Source: Erysipelotrichaceae bacterium UBA2227 (GTDB lineage Bacteria; Bacillota_I; Bacilli_A; Erysipelotrichales; Erysipelotrichaceae). From it: 13,812 nt of DNA. Where the stretch lies: positions 1 to 13,812 of the forward strand of contig DDYT01000069.1 in assembly GCA_002348095.1 (NCBI GenBank), given 5' to 3'. The notes beneath the pieces are model-generated. The model saw nothing but the letters and a program-made list of their open reading frames with translations, had not been told where the DNA came from and searched no databases. Below, in pieces: positions 13,290 through 13,812 of this stretch. Position numbers and translations under genes: made by a program. The first letter of the stretch is position 1. Every line of letters begins with the position of its first letter.

Positions 13290-13812
13290 TTATTTTGAAA
13301 ACATCTTGCGAATAAATGGTTTTTTAATCAAAATCGCACCTTCCGGACAGAGCTCTTGGCAACAATAACAACGGATACACCTGTCATATTTATAAGAAGG
13401 CTGATTGCTCTTGTTACCGTCACGCCAGTCGACCGCTTTGGGATTTACCGGACACATATCTACGCAAACACCGCAATTAATGCAACGCTCAGCCACGATA
13501 TATGGTCTTGGTGATATCGCGTTTTTGATCAGCCGGATTCCGCCGCTACCCTTGAAAGGTTTCTCGGGTTCTCTGTTGACATCAAAATCCAAGGCAATGA
13601 AGTCATCAAGCGAATCCCCCAGGATTTCGATATCTTTTTTATGATAAGTCCCTGCTCCCATTTCCAATCCGGCTTTATTTGTCAGTACCAAGGCGGGATC
13701 GAGATTCACAAGTCTGCACTGTGTGGCATCCAGTGCAATCGGATCGGTCGAAAACAGAAGAACACTCATCTTCCTTGGGATACCTCCCTTAGGACCATTC
13801 CCTTCCATCGCA
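13290..13812 (-). CDS. DUF362 protein with C-terminal double 4Fe-4S ferredoxin domain (partial, N-terminus off window)
   Basis: The C-terminal 173 residues of a larger protein that enters from the right edge. The visible start AMEGNGP, then SVLLFSTDPIALDATQCRLVNLDP, belongs to the end of a DUF362 domain. The methionine near the edge is internal, not a start. A ferredoxin-like domain follows with two complete CxxCxxCxxxCP motifs, CINCGVCVDMCP and CIRCYCCQELCP, which should each bind a 4Fe-4S cluster. The protein ends in a basic tail (KKPFIRKMFSK). DUF362-ferredoxin proteins are predicted redox proteins of poorly known function. It is separated from the SRPBCC gene by 148 bases, so it is probably its own unit. 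Being an iron-sulfur carrier near the orphan rnfD-like gene is suggestive only. Confidence 0.85.
   Translation of the reverse strand, partial: AMEGNGPKGGIPRKMSVLLFSTDPIALDATQCRLVNLDPALVLTNKAGLEMGAGTYHKKDIEILGDSLDDFIALDFDVNREPEKPFKGSGGIRLIKNAISPRPYIVAERCINCGVCVDMCPVNPKAVDWRDGNKSNQPSYKYDRCIRCYCCQELCPEGAILIKKPFIRKMFSK

Noticed and set aside
13405..13644. Plus-strand frame opposite the DUF362-ferredoxin gene
   Set aside because: It is antisense to two intact 4Fe-4S motifs and shows no domain or ribosome binding site.
1..13812. CRISPR array, insertion sequence, prophage or tRNA
   Set aside because: No regularly spaced repeats, transposase or phage motifs, terminal inverted repeats or cloverleaf-like sequence were seen on reading both strands.

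Overview
This window looks like ordinary chromosome from a low-to-mid-GC Bacillota (Firmicutes). An Erysipelotrichia- or Clostridia-like member is my best guess, but no rRNA or marker gene fixes the taxonomy. Reasons: strong AGGAGG-type ribosome binding sites precede nearly every gene; the code is standard (TGA is a stop, Trp is TGG); intergenic gaps are short; and many small stand-alone domain proteins have their closest remembered relatives in Firmicutes. All genes except one are on the minus strand, so transcription runs mostly right to left. I see no rRNA, tRNA, CRISPR array, insertion sequence or phage gene, and no gene-free stretch longer than about 170 bases.

Left part (1-4004, minus): an AzlC-type permease cut by the left edge, with its own promoter. 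Upstream of it is a tight five-gene run: a DUF7000-like protein, an MFS transporter, a 59-residue helix-hairpin-helix protein, a tandem-GNAT acetyltransferase and a DUF1801 protein. A divergent region (3872-4004) with a 9-bp inverted repeat and a good sigma-A promoter leads to the only plus-strand gene, an AlkD-like HEAT-repeat protein. That gene ends at a bidirectional terminator.

Middle part (4736-9506, minus): a small three-helix membrane protein, a nitroreductase, a DUF368 membrane protein fused to an inorganic-pyrophosphatase-like domain, an unrecognised cytosolic/membrane protein, an unrecognised helical protein, and a 2H phosphoesterase whose end overlaps the helical protein's start. 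Next comes a GNAT acetyltransferase with a clear terminator. DUF368 (PopT) proteins have been linked to undecaprenyl-phosphate recycling across the membrane, so the pyrophosphatase fusion is the most striking gene here.

Right part (9554-13812, minus): an orphan RnfD/NqrB-like flavin membrane subunit with a shortened N-terminus and a leader holding a possible 12-codon peptide and a hairpin; a DUF6194 protein; an endonuclease/exonuclease/phosphatase-fold protein; an operon of SRPBCC, DUF4287 and DUF3788 proteins; and the C-terminal part of a DUF362 protein with two 4Fe-4S motifs, cut by the right edge. No other Rnf subunit is visible. The DUF362-ferredoxin is the only other visible iron-sulfur electron carrier.

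I did not find a clear-cut new multi-gene system. The best leads are the DUF368-pyrophosphatase fusion with its neighbours, the orphan RnfD with its leader, and the 2H phosphoesterase coupled to an unknown helical protein.
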